From Halorussus aquaticus (lineage in GTDB: Archaea; Halobacteriota; Halobacteria; Halobacteriales; Haladaptataceae), in the NCBI RefSeq assembly GCF_024218795.1, contig NZ_CP100402.1, forward strand, positions 340,377 to 404,376: DNA of 64,000 bases. The letters are read 5' to 3'. Each line of letters starts with the position of its first letter. Positions within the stretch are counted from its first letter, which is position 1. This document shows positions 34,957-43,877 of this stretch, one piece after another. The notes beneath the pieces are model-generated. The model saw only the letters and a list, made by a program, of their open reading frames with translations. It did no database searches and was not told the DNA's origin. A program made the translations under genes and the position numbers.

Positions 34957-36009
34957 TCACTCATCCGCAGGGAGCGTCTGCTCGAATTCATCGTACACCT
35001 CGATTTCGCGCGTCGGAACGCCGTGGTCTTCGAGAAGCGTGTCGAGGTCGGCCGCCGTGCCGTACTGTTCGCCGTTATAGCTCACGTCGAGGTACTCGTC
35101 GCCGACGAAGTGAACCGTCTCGACATGATCGTTTACGGACGCGAGCCGGTTCACGAACTTCGTCACGTCGAGCGTCGCGTCGGTGACGTTCCGGAGTTCC
35201 GGCTCGGGCTTCGACCGTTCGGCATCGAGGTCGAATCCGTTGTGGAGGTCGCCGACGTGGTAGCCGTCGGTCGCGTACTCGACACGGACATAGAGCCGTG
35301 GCTCCTGTCCCATCTTGCTTCGCGAGATGGTCTGATTCTTCATCGCTCGCCAACAGAGCGTGTCGAGACGCTCCACGTCAGTTCGGGTGAGCTTCGTGTC
35401 GCTCGCACCGTTCTCGTCCACCAGTCCGTGGAACGGGAAGATAGCGTACTTCAGTCGGTTGTCGTCAAGGTCGAAGCCACCCGTCTTCTTGTCGTCCTGC
35501 GTGGCGATGACGCTGGTAAGCGTGTTCGACTCTTCGTTCTCTTCGACCGCGTTGAGCGACCGCGCGGGCGAGAACTGGACTGGCCCGGTGTAGTTACCGC
35601 CGTCGAAGGCGTCAGCCACGGCGTCGAGCAGGTCGTTGTCGGTATCGGCGTTGAAACTCAGGGTCGCGCCGAAGTACCGCACGTCAGTCGCCGCGTCGAG
35701 AAAGTCGTCGCGGATGTCCTCGATTTCTTCGATGGCATCCGCATCGTCGATGTCGCCGAGTACGTCAAGCGCGAGTCGTGCACGAACCTCGCTCTCGTCG
35801 CCGGTTTTCTTGATGAATACGCCGTGATCGTCGGCGTCGAGTTGGTCGCGGAGGTAGCGTTTCAGTCGCACGTCGGTCACGACTGCTTGGTCCGTGATAG
35901 GGTCCTTCCGCGGTCGATTCTCGCCGAGCGGGTTACCGTTCGGGTTGCAGTCCTGTGCGTCGGTGATGAAGACGATTTCGGAGCGGTTTTCGACGGTGTT
36001 GTCAGTCAT
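34957..36009 (-). CDS. cas7: Cas7 (Csh2), Cascade backbone subunit
   Basis: This is a 350-residue Cas7 protein that polymerises along the crRNA. The N terminus SEIVFITDAQDCNPNGNPLG is the family signature (DAQDxNPNGNP) and is followed by VVTDVRLKRYLRDQL. A later stretch GPVQFSPARSLNAVEE and the C-terminal FVGDEYLDVSYNGEQYG complete the fold. It is 26 bases after cas8b and nine before cas5. Confidence 0.95.
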   Translation of the reverse strand: MTDNTVENRSEIVFITDAQDCNPNGNPLGENRPRKDPITDQAVVTDVRLKRYLRDQLDADDHGVFIKKTGDESEVRARLALDVLGDIDDADAIEEIEDIRDDFLDAATDVRYFGATLSFNADTDNDLLDAVADAFDGGNYTGPVQFSPARSLNAVEENEESNTLTSVIATQDDKKTGGFDLDDNRLKYAIFPFHGLVDENGASDTKLTRTDVERLDTLCWRAMKNQTISRSKMGQEPRLYVRVEYATDGYHVGDLHNGFDLDAERSKPEPELRNVTDATLDVTKFVNRLASVNDHVETVHFVGDEYLDVSYNGEQYGTAADLDTLLEDHGVPTREIEVYDEFEQTLPADE

Positions 36010-36035
36010 GGTTGGAGTCGAAGTGTTGGAGTCGG

Positions 36036-38198
36036 TCAGTCGTCAGTCGATTCCTCGTCGTCGTCGCGGACGCCGAGAGCGTCCATGAGGTTGAATGCTT
36101 GATTCCGGGCGTCCGAACCGTACGCGAGACCGAGAGCGTAGAAGAACCGCAGGTCCTCAACCGGAAGGTTCCACGTCTTCGGTGGCGCGTCAGCGAACGC
36201 GTCCGTTAGCAACCGCTCGGTCTCCGGAAACAGTTGTCCGGACATCCCGAGTTCGCCTGCGTAGACCCCTGAGCGTTGTGTGAGGTCAGAGTACACTCGC
36301 TGTATCCGGTCAGTTGTCAGCCGGTCGGCAGGATGCTGGTTTCGAAGCGTCCGACTCATGTCTCGCTCTCGCGACTGATGGTCGGCCAACTGACTGAGAA
36401 GAACGCCAAAGAGGAACGCTCCACGTCGTTCGTCGTTGTCCTGAAGCGCGTCCCGTTCTTCGAGAAACCGCTCTAGCCGGTACTTTCGCGCGTGATGGTG
36501 TTTCACGTTCCCGTCCGGCGCGAGGTCGGTCGGGTCCGGAAGCGAGTCGCCGAAGTCCAATGCGTCGGGTGTCTCGTTCATCGTCGTTCGTGGTGTAGCT
36601 TCGAGTTCGGGTCGGTCGGCGGGTGCGGAGAGCAGGTCTGCGCGAGCAAGTGCTTCGAGTTGGGCGTACTGGGTGAGAACCAGATACGTCGGAAAGTTCT
36701 CTTCGTCGGGATCCATGACAGACCCGATTCGCTCGACGTACTGCGAGAGCAGTTTATCCACGGGGACCGACTCACCGGTCAACAGCGCCGTCACGAGCCA
36801 CTCACGGGGGTCGTTGCTCGTCGGATCGTCAGCGTCGGAGAACGCCAGCGTGTCCCGGGCGTAACTTCCGCTGGTAATCGCTTTGACTACGTCCTCCGTC
36901 TGAGTCGCCTCGGCGATGTGCCGCCAACCGTCGGGATCAGGTCGGCGGAATCCCGCGGCCGAACCGAACAGACTACTTTCCAGTACGTCGAGATGGGCTT
37001 TCCCAACCTCGCGCGGCCAGTAGATATCGACGTTCGGCACCTCGTGGAGGACGTTGATGTCGCCGCTGTCGTTACGGACGCCGATGACGTAGAACCGAAG
37101 CGCCTCGGCGAACGATTCGTCGACGTTTTCAGCGTGTTGCTGAATTCGGTGGATGCTCGTCTCGTCGGCGTCCTCGATAGCGCCGTAGAGCCACTCGGCG
37201 GACTCGTGATCGCAATCGACGACGTACGGGAGCGTATACACCCGGAGACCATCGCGAGTGCGACTGCAGTTCTCGACCAGCGAGGTACCGGACTGAAGCA
37301 GTAATGCGGCCTCCGAAGAAACCGGGTGGGACCGCCACGACTCGACCTTCTTGAGGTTCGCAAACTTCTCGGAGTGCTGGACGGTGAAGAACGCAAGCGG
37401 GTCCTCGGCGGTCCCGAACACCTCGCCGCGTTCGCCAGTCACCATGCAAGTCCCCTCGCCTTTCGAAGGCGAAGGGACGTTCTTCGTGGCGAGTTTGTGG
37501 TTTTTACGCGCAACCATCCCGTCGTTCAGGATGGGGAGTTGACCGGGGTAGTAGTAGCCGTTCTCGGGCGTTCCCTCCGGCGGCGCTTCGAGCGAATCGG
37601 GGTCGAGCTTGATTGCGACGGTCGCTACGACCCTCGGGGAGTCGGCGCTCGGGAACGCCGGGCGCAGGTGTTGTTCGATTTCGTCCGCAATGTCGTCGCG
37701 GGAGCTAAGCGTCTGGAGGTCGCGGATAACCCAGCCGTCCGGGTTCTCGTCGGCGACGCGACCAACCGCTTCTTCCTTTCCGCTGGCATTCGACCACTTT
37801 TCGAGTTTCTCACTACTGTACCGGACCGTCTTATCGAGGTCCCAACCGCCTTTCGCGCCGCGCTCGGTGAGACTGTGGTCGATTCCCCGCCCCCACGGAT
37901 ACCGCGCATATCCGAGTTTGTCTACGTCGCTCGGCTGAAGCGGGTCGGCGCTAATTCCGTTGAGTTCCGGGCTATCGCCAGTCACGTCTACTTCGAGCGT
38001 GACGAGATACCGATCCTCGTCGTCCTGTACTACGAACTCGTCCAGTTCGCCGGGCGTGTAGTACAGGTCGTATTTGCTGTCGATTTTACCCTCAGCGGCT
38101 TCCGTTATCGCACCGTACAAGACTTCGAGCCGTCGGAGCGACGAGATTGGCCCGCCTGGATGGTACTCCTCGAACGTCTCGGGGTGCAGGTCCGTCAT
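36036..38198 (-). CDS. cas8b: Cas8b (Csh1), large Cascade subunit
   Basis: This is a 720-residue subtype I-B large subunit, expected to recognise the PAM and stabilise the R-loop. The start at MTDLHPETFEEYHPG is chosen because it overlaps the cas6 stop by four bases (ATGA) and because the upstream open frame is basic, low-complexity sequence. A central cysteine pair region (CMVTGERGEVFG) and a C-terminal helical bundle (KYRLERFLEERDALQDNDER) match haloarchaeal Csh1. It is placed between cas6 and cas7 as in other haloarchaeal I-B loci. Confidence 0.9.
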   Translation of the reverse strand: MTDLHPETFEEYHPGGPISSLRRLEVLYGAITEAAEGKIDSKYDLYYTPGELDEFVVQDDEDRYLVTLEVDVTGDSPELNGISADPLQPSDVDKLGYARYPWGRGIDHSLTERGAKGGWDLDKTVRYSSEKLEKWSNASGKEEAVGRVADENPDGWVIRDLQTLSSRDDIADEIEQHLRPAFPSADSPRVVATVAIKLDPDSLEAPPEGTPENGYYYPGQLPILNDGMVARKNHKLATKNVPSPSKGEGTCMVTGERGEVFGTAEDPLAFFTVQHSEKFANLKKVESWRSHPVSSEAALLLQSGTSLVENCSRTRDGLRVYTLPYVVDCDHESAEWLYGAIEDADETSIHRIQQHAENVDESFAEALRFYVIGVRNDSGDINVLHEVPNVDIYWPREVGKAHLDVLESSLFGSAAGFRRPDPDGWRHIAEATQTEDVVKAITSGSYARDTLAFSDADDPTSNDPREWLVTALLTGESVPVDKLLSQYVERIGSVMDPDEENFPTYLVLTQYAQLEALARADLLSAPADRPELEATPRTTMNETPDALDFGDSLPDPTDLAPDGNVKHHHARKYRLERFLEERDALQDNDERRGAFLFGVLLSQLADHQSRERDMSRTLRNQHPADRLTTDRIQRVYSDLTQRSGVYAGELGMSGQLFPETERLLTDAFADAPPKTWNLPVEDLRFFYALGLAYGSDARNQAFNLMDALGVRDDDEESTDD

Positions 38199-39025
38199 CG
38201 CTGGCCACCATCCGTCGCCGCACTCGATGACGCACCCGGCAGTTGCTTCGAGTCTTTCTCGATGTTCAGGAAGCCGAGACCGAGGGCGTTCCGCTCGCCG
38301 ATTCCCGCGTCGAGTGCAAGGTTGAGGTGGCGACGGTGATGGTCGTCGCGGACTCGATAGCCGAATCGCCACTTGCTCAAAACGTAGGTCATCTCGACAC
38401 CCTGCGTCACCTCGACCGGGACGGCGAAGGTCTTAATGAGATTGTACTCGTCGAAGAGGTCGCCGTCTCGCTCGCTTGGACCGGGGAGATGGTCGTCACA
38501 GAACAGCCTGTGCTTCTTGTCGAGATTATTCTCGATTTGGGTCTTGAATGGCTCCAGCGAGTGTTCCGGTTGCCAGAACGTTGCCTCGTCGCCCTCATTT
38601 TCGATACCGTACTCGTCGGCCTGCCACGGCGGAATGCGGACAAGGACGCCCGTCCCGGTTTCGAGAGTGCCCCGCGTTCCGGGTTCTCCGACGTCCGGAG
38701 CGACGGTCGTCACCTCTTCAACGCGAAACGGCATCTCGCCGACGTTGAACTCTCGGTCGGTAATAACGCTCTCTGCGATAGCCTGAAGGACATCTTGGTC
38801 TGTCGCGGCGACAAGTACCGTTCGTTCGTCGCCCTCCTCGATGTCGCCCCACGGAAAGACGTTCGAGAACGAGAGACCAACCGGTCGCTCAGCGTCGTGC
38901 AACTCGTCGTACTCGGTTCCGCAAAGTCCTTTCCACAGCCGCCCACGCAGTTCGTGGAAGTGGGAATTATCGTACGCCGCGTCGGCCTGCGCATGGAGGC
39001 GAATTAGGAGCCGCACTCTCTCCAC
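38195..39025 (-). CDS. cas6: Cas6, crRNA-processing endoribonuclease
   Basis: This is a Cas6 of about 276 residues, which cuts the array transcript at each repeat. It has two ferredoxin-like folds beginning RVRLLIRLHAQADAAYDNSH, and the hallmark glycine-rich loop LDAGIGERNALGLGF near the C terminus. The first GTG (39025) gives three extra residues; a GTG at 39016 preceded by GGAGGT eight bases earlier may be the real start. It is the first gene of the effector operon, divergent from leader 2 with about 150 bp (39026-39178) of promoter sequence between. Confidence 0.92.
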   Translation of the reverse strand: MERVRLLIRLHAQADAAYDNSHFHELRGRLWKGLCGTEYDELHDAERPVGLSFSNVFPWGDIEEGDERTVLVAATDQDVLQAIAESVITDREFNVGEMPFRVEEVTTVAPDVGEPGTRGTLETGTGVLVRIPPWQADEYGIENEGDEATFWQPEHSLEPFKTQIENNLDKKHRLFCDDHLPGPSERDGDLFDEYNLIKTFAVPVEVTQGVEMTYVLSKWRFGYRVRDDHHRRHLNLALDAGIGERNALGLGFLNIEKDSKQLPGASSSAATDGGQR

Positions 39026-39178
39026 CTCCGAGGACGTTCATTCAACCTAACCATTGCATACGACCACCCCTCTGAAGGGACACCAAATGAATGTTGTGCT
39101 CGAGGAACAGATCACCGGGGTAATAGTACACTCCCAGCGAGGGAAACTGCTCGACAAAATCGTATTCCACTGGCCGTG

Positions 39179-39281
39179 ATTCTCCGTCGACCCCCCAGGG
39201 GTTTGGGGTGAATTGAGGGTCGACGGAAACACTTGTATGCGTTCGCCCACGACAACACGTGTAGCCGGTGATTCCGGCATG
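39179..39281 (+). promoter_or_regulatory. CRISPR leader 2
   Basis: It contains the inverted repeat CCGTCGACC (39184-39192) and GGTCGACGG (39218-39226), the block GGAAACACTTGTATG, and the hairpin GCCGG-TGATT-CCGGC (39264-39278) directly before repeat 1. The last 28 bases are the same as those of leader 1 and differ from leader 3. Confidence 0.85.
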
Positions 39282-41909
39282 GTTCCAGACGCACCCTTGT
39301 GGGGTTGAAGCCCAGACTGCGTTGGTCGGGGTCTCCTCGGCGGCGGTTCCAGACGCACCCTTGTGGGGTTGAAGCACCGCCGTCATCGAACATGTGACGC
39401 CGTCGCCGGTGTTCCAGACGCACCCTTGTGGGGTTGAAGCTCTGACGCAGGCCGGTGTCGAAGCGGTTGTTCCGCGGTTCCAGACGCACCCTTGTGGGGT
39501 TGAAGCGGAGGGACGGGCGATGTCTGACGCCGACCTGAAAGTGTTCCAGACGCACCCTTGTGGGGTTGAAGCACTCATTCGTTGACCTTCTGTCGAGCGC
39601 GCCGGGTTCCAGACGCACCCTTGTGGGGTTGAAGCACTACGGTAGTAGGCCCGCTATGAAAAGTATGCCGGTTCCAGACGCACCCTTGTGGGGTTGAAGC
39701 GATAGCGTCCGAGCGGTCGCGGGTCATAGTCCGTCAAGTTCCAGACGCACCCTTGTGGGGTTGAAGCACTACGGTAGTAGGCCCGCTATGAAAAGTATGC
39801 CGGTTCCAGACGCACCCTTGTGGGGTTGAAGCGATAGCGTCCGAGCGGTCGCGGGTCATAGTCCGTCAAGTTCCAGACGCACCCTTGTGGGGTTGAAGCG
39901 TCAAACCCGTGTACGAACTCTCGAAAGAGGAGTGTTCCAGACGCACCCTTGTGGGGTTGAAGCGCGCGGCCCAGCGTCGACGCCGACAGACACGTCCGAG
40001 TTCCAGACGCACCCTTGTGGGGTTGAAGCTCATATATCTTCCCCGGCGCGAAGAAAGGGCCAGGGGTTCCAGACGCACCCTTGTGGGGTTGAAGCTCATA
40101 TATCTTCCCCGGCGCGAAGAAAGGGCCAGGGGTTCCAGACGCACCCTTGTGGGGTTGAAGCGACCTCGGGGACGCTTCGAGCGCCAGCGACCCGGGTTCC
40201 AGACGCACCCTTGTGGGGTTGAAGCGTCGGGGCCCGGCTTGCCAACCGTTCGCCCGACGCGTTCCAGACGCACCCTTGTGGGGTTGAAGCGTGCTGTCGC
40301 TGGCGGGCAAGGACGTCGGCGACTCGCGTTCCAGACGCACCCTTGTGGGGTTGAAGCGACGTCGTCATCTGTGATCCGCCCGCGACGAGCGGCGTTCCAG
40401 ACGCACCCTTGTGGGGTTGAAGCGTCGAACGGTACGCCGACGAGTTGAGCGTCCAACGTTCCAGACGCACCCTTGTGGGGTTGAAGCGCGCCTGAGGGCG
40501 AGACGCTGCGACTCCCCGGAGTTGTTCCAGACGCACCCTTGTGGGGTTGAAGCACGAGTTTCGGATATCTGGCGGCGTTGGCGATTGTGTTCCAGACGCA
40601 CCCTTGTGGGGTTGAAGCTGGAACTTCAGGACGATTCCGCCTAGGATGAAGGTTCCAGACGCACCCTTGTGGGGTTGAAGCGTGAGACTCGCCGCCGTTG
40701 ATACCGTCAAAAAACTGTTCCAGACGCACCCTTGTGGGGTTGAAGCTCAGCGCGCTGAACTTTCCGGCGATGGTCCTGATGTGTTCCAGACGCACCCTTG
40801 TGGGGTTGAAGCTCCGGCAAGCGCGTGGTCGGCCCGGACGCTGGCGAGTTCCAGACGCACCCTTGTGGGGTTGAAGCGTCGGTGGCCTCCGTCCGGGCGG
40901 AGCGTTAGCGTCCCGTTCCAGACGCACCCTTGTGGGGTTGAAGCAACCCGATTATCCGGTAAAAGCGTTTCCGGCTTATGTTCCAGACGCACCCTTGTGG
41001 GGTTGAAGCGGCCGTTTACCATCCCGGCCGCGGACCTCAACCGTGTTCCAGACGCACCCTTGTGGGGTTGAAGCGTCGGTGGCCTCCGTCCGGGCGGAGC
41101 GTTAGCGTCCCGTTCCAGACGCACCCTTGTGGGGTTGAAGCAACCCGATTATCCGGTAAAAGCGTTTCCGGCTTATGTTCCAGACGCACCCTTGTGGGGT
41201 TGAAGCGGCCGTTTACCATCCCGGCCGCGGACCTCAACCGTGTTCCAGACGCACCCTTGTGGGGTTGAAGCTCGACCCTCTGAGCGACGAGGTCATCGAG
41301 CGGCCGAGTTCCAGACGCACCCTTGTGGGGTTGAAGCCAGCGTCTCGACATCTCAGACGGCCGAACGGAGGTGTTCCAGACGCACCCTTGTGGGGTTGAA
41401 GCGACGGCTCGATCTCCTACAACCTGAAGGCAAACGGCGTTCCAGACGCACCCTTGTGGGGTTAAAGCATCACCGCCGACACCATGTCGCTGTTGTCGTA
41501 GAGCGGTTCCAGACGCACCCTTGTGGGGTTGAAGCGTCGCGGGCGTCACTACGGCCCAGTTCGCGCTCGGGGTTCCAGACGCACCCTTGTGGGGTTGAAG
41601 CGCGGAGATTTGCCGCGTGACCATGAAGCTCTGGTTCCAGACGCACCCTTGTGGGGTTGAAGCGTCGGATAATCGCTCCGAGCGCGAGCTTCACGAGTGC
41701 GTTGGTTCCAGACGCACCCTTGTGGGGTTGAAGCAGCCAGCGACTCCTGCGCGCCGTAGGAGAGGCGACCGTTCCAGACGCACCCTTGTGGGGTTGAAGC
41801 TGGGACACCAAAGCCGGTACGGCGGCCATGCTCAGTTCCAGACGTACCCTTGTGGGGTTGAAGCGTGTTTCCCTCGTATTCCCTCGAAGGAACAAGGTTG
41901 TTCCAGATG
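39282..41909 (+). CRISPR. CRISPR array 2, about 40 repeats
   Basis: I count 40 full repeats from 39282 to 41864 at 62-71 bp spacing, plus a truncated GTTCCAGATG at 41900. All but the last full copy read GACGC; the last reads GACGT. Blocks are duplicated: two spacer units at 39636-39767 recur at 39768-39899, one spacer at 40030 recurs at 40096, and a three-spacer block at 40878-41074 recurs at 41075-41271. Repeat 34 has a G-to-A change near its 3' end (GGGGTTAAAGC). Confidence 0.98.
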
Positions 41910-41958
41910 TAGTATCTCACGAAAGAACTTTAACTGAACAACATTTCTTCCAGATCTA

Positions 41959-42516
41959 ATGGCTGAGGATGACAAAAGTAGCGTAGACCGTTATCTCGCC
42001 GCTGAGCGCGACCCCCACCGTGAACCGAAGATCCGGATAACAGGTCTGATGGTTCAGTACTATCACGTTTGTGAGCGCGAACTCTGGTTCATGTCTCGTG
42101 GGTTAGACATCGACCGTGGAACCACGAACATTCAGCGAGGAAGCTACGTCGACGAAAACAGTTACGACGACCGCCGGAAGTCGTACCAGATTAACGGCCG
42201 GATTCAACTCGACGTGCTCGACTCCGGCGACGTAATGGAGGTGAAGGTCTCTTCGACGCTGGAGAAGCCCGCTCGGATGCAACTGCTGTACTACCTCTGG
42301 TATCTCGAAGAAGTTCTCGAAATCGAGAAAGACGGCGTTCTCGCATATCCGAAGGAACGGAAACGCGAAAGCGTCGAACTAAACGACGAAACACGGTCAG
42401 AAATCGAAGACACCATCCGCGGGATCATCAGGGTGGTCGAACGCGACGCACCGCCAGCGTTAGAGAAGAAACCATACTGCGACGCTTGTCTCTACCAGGA
42501 CATCTGTTGGGTATAA
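41959..42516 (+). CDS. cas4: Cas4, iron-sulfur nuclease of the adaptation module
   Basis: This is a 185-residue Cas4 that trims prespacers and checks the PAM. It carries a RecB-type nuclease core: an acidic strand DVLDSGDVMEVKVSS and QLLYYLWYLE. Four cysteines for an iron-sulfur cluster are present: Cys38 (YHVCERELWF) and Cys174, Cys177 and Cys183 (YCDACLYQDICWV at the C terminus). It is first in a cas4-cas1-cas2 operon on the plus strand, two bases before cas1, and starts 50 bases after the truncated last repeat of array 2. Confidence 0.95.
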   Translation: MAEDDKSSVDRYLAAERDPHREPKIRITGLMVQYYHVCERELWFMSRGLDIDRGTTNIQRGSYVDENSYDDRRKSYQINGRIQLDVLDSGDVMEVKVSSTLEKPARMQLLYYLWYLEEVLEIEKDGVLAYPKERKRESVELNDETRSEIEDTIRGIIRVVERDAPPALEKKPYCDACLYQDICWV

Positions 42517-42518
42517 CG

Positions 42519-43514
42519 ATGCCAAAGGACAATCACCACATCTTCGCCGACGGCGAGTTGTCTCGAAACGAAGGCACCCTCCGAATTGATACCTTGGATG
42601 GTGAGACGAAATATCTCCCGGTCGAGAGCGTGGATACGCTGTATCTCCACGGCCAAATCGACTTCAACACGCGGGCACTCGGCCTGCTCAACGAACACGG
42701 CGTTCCGGTTCACGTGTTCGGGTGGAAAGACTACTACCGGGGGTCGTACCTTCCGAAGCGCGAGCAAGTCTCCGGAAACACGGTCGTCGAACAAGTTCGG
42801 GCGTACGACGACCACGACCGCCGACTCCGTATCGCTCACGACATCATCGCCGCTAGCATTCACAACATGCGGGCGAACATCCAGTACTACGACGGACGGA
42901 AAGAAGACTTCACAAGCGCAGTAGACCGCCTCAAAGAGCAGAAAGCGCGTGTCGAAGACACAACCGAAATCGACGAACTTCACGGTCTCGAAGCGACCGC
43001 ACGGAAGATTTATTATCGGTGTTTCGACCGTATTCTCCGAGACCCCTTCGAGTTGACGAAGCGAGAATACAATCCGCCGACGAACGAAGCGAACGCCTTA
43101 ATCTCGTTTCTGAACTCCATGGTGTACACAACGTGCGTGTCGGCGATTCGGAAGACGGCTCTCGACCCGACGATTGGGTTCGTCCATGAACCGGGCGAGC
43201 GTCGGTTCACGCTCTCGCTCGACATCGCGGATATCTTCAAGCCGATTCTCGCAGATAGGGTTTTGTTCCGACTCGTCAATCGCCAGCAGATTAGTATCGA
43301 AGACTTCGAAAGCGAGCTTGAAGGGTGTCTGCTTACTGAGGATGGCCGCGTGGCGGTTCTTGAGGCGTTCGAGGAAACGCTCGACCGGACGGTTGAACAT
43401 CCACGACTTGAACGGAACGTGAGTTACAAGACGCTCGTTCGAACTGACGTGTATAGCTTGAAGAAACACATCCTGACGGGTGAACCGTATCGGCCAACGG
43501 AGCGGTGGTGGTAA
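42519..43514 (+). CDS. cas1: Cas1, spacer integrase
   Basis: This is a 331-residue Cas1 that, with Cas2, integrates new spacers at the leader end. The metal ligands are visible: Glu158 in LHGLEATARK, His223 in GFVHEPGERRF, and an aspartate at 235 or 238 in LSLDIADIFKP. The start is the ATG three bases after the cas4 stop; the frame is open 11 codons further into cas4, but the family begins at MPKDNHHIF. No damage is seen. Confidence 0.97.
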   Translation: MPKDNHHIFADGELSRNEGTLRIDTLDGETKYLPVESVDTLYLHGQIDFNTRALGLLNEHGVPVHVFGWKDYYRGSYLPKREQVSGNTVVEQVRAYDDHDRRLRIAHDIIAASIHNMRANIQYYDGRKEDFTSAVDRLKEQKARVEDTTEIDELHGLEATARKIYYRCFDRILRDPFELTKREYNPPTNEANALISFLNSMVYTTCVSAIRKTALDPTIGFVHEPGERRFTLSLDIADIFKPILADRVLFRLVNRQQISIEDFESELEGCLLTEDGRVAVLEAFEETLDRTVEHPRLERNVSYKTLVRTDVYSLKKHILTGEPYRPTERWW

Positions 43515-43518
43515 CGTG

Positions 43519-43776
43519 ATGGTGATCGTCGTCTACGACGTTCCGGCAGAGCGAACTCGGATTTACCGAAAACTCCTGCGTCGGCGACTCGAACACCTCC
43601 AGCAATCCGTCTTCTATGGTGATCTCACCCAAGGACAAATAACCGAGATGAAAAACGAAATCCGAACAAAGTTAGATTCAGATGATTCGGTTATCGTGTT
43701 TGAAGCGGGGTCGTCAGCAATCGTCGATTACACGACGTTCGGAGACACCGACGAACCCGGAAGTCGGTTTACCTAA
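43519..43776 (+). CDS. cas2: Cas2, adaptation scaffold
   Basis: This is an 85-residue Cas2 with the canonical start MVIVVYDVPAERTRIYRKLL (ferredoxin-like fold, first strand aspartate at residue 7) and SVFYGDLTQGQITEMKNEI. It forms the dimer that bridges two Cas1 dimers. The ATG at 43519 is four bases after the cas1 stop; a GTG one codon earlier is possible. The stop is immediately followed by leader 3. Confidence 0.95.
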   Translation: MVIVVYDVPAERTRIYRKLLRRRLEHLQQSVFYGDLTQGQITEMKNEIRTKLDSDDSVIVFEAGSSAIVDYTTFGDTDEPGSRFT

Positions 43777-43877
43777 TCTCCGTCGACCCCCCGGGGGTTT
43801 GGGGTGAATTGAGGGTCGACGGAAACACTTGTATGTGTTCGCCCACGAGAGCCTATCAAGCCGGGAAATCCGGCATG
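43777..43877 (+). promoter_or_regulatory. CRISPR leader 3
   Basis: It has the inverted repeat CCGTCGACC (43780-43788) and GGTCGACGG (43814-43822), GGAAACACTTGTATG, and GCCGG-GAAAT-CCGGC (43860-43874) before repeat 1. The segment between GAGAGCC and the hairpin differs from leaders 1 and 2, matching the fact that this leader drives GATGC repeats. Confidence 0.85.

Noticed and set aside
34426..36102. 558-codon plus-strand frame over cas5 and cas7
   Set aside because: It is the antisense shadow of two well-supported cas genes and has a low-complexity Arg/Val composition.
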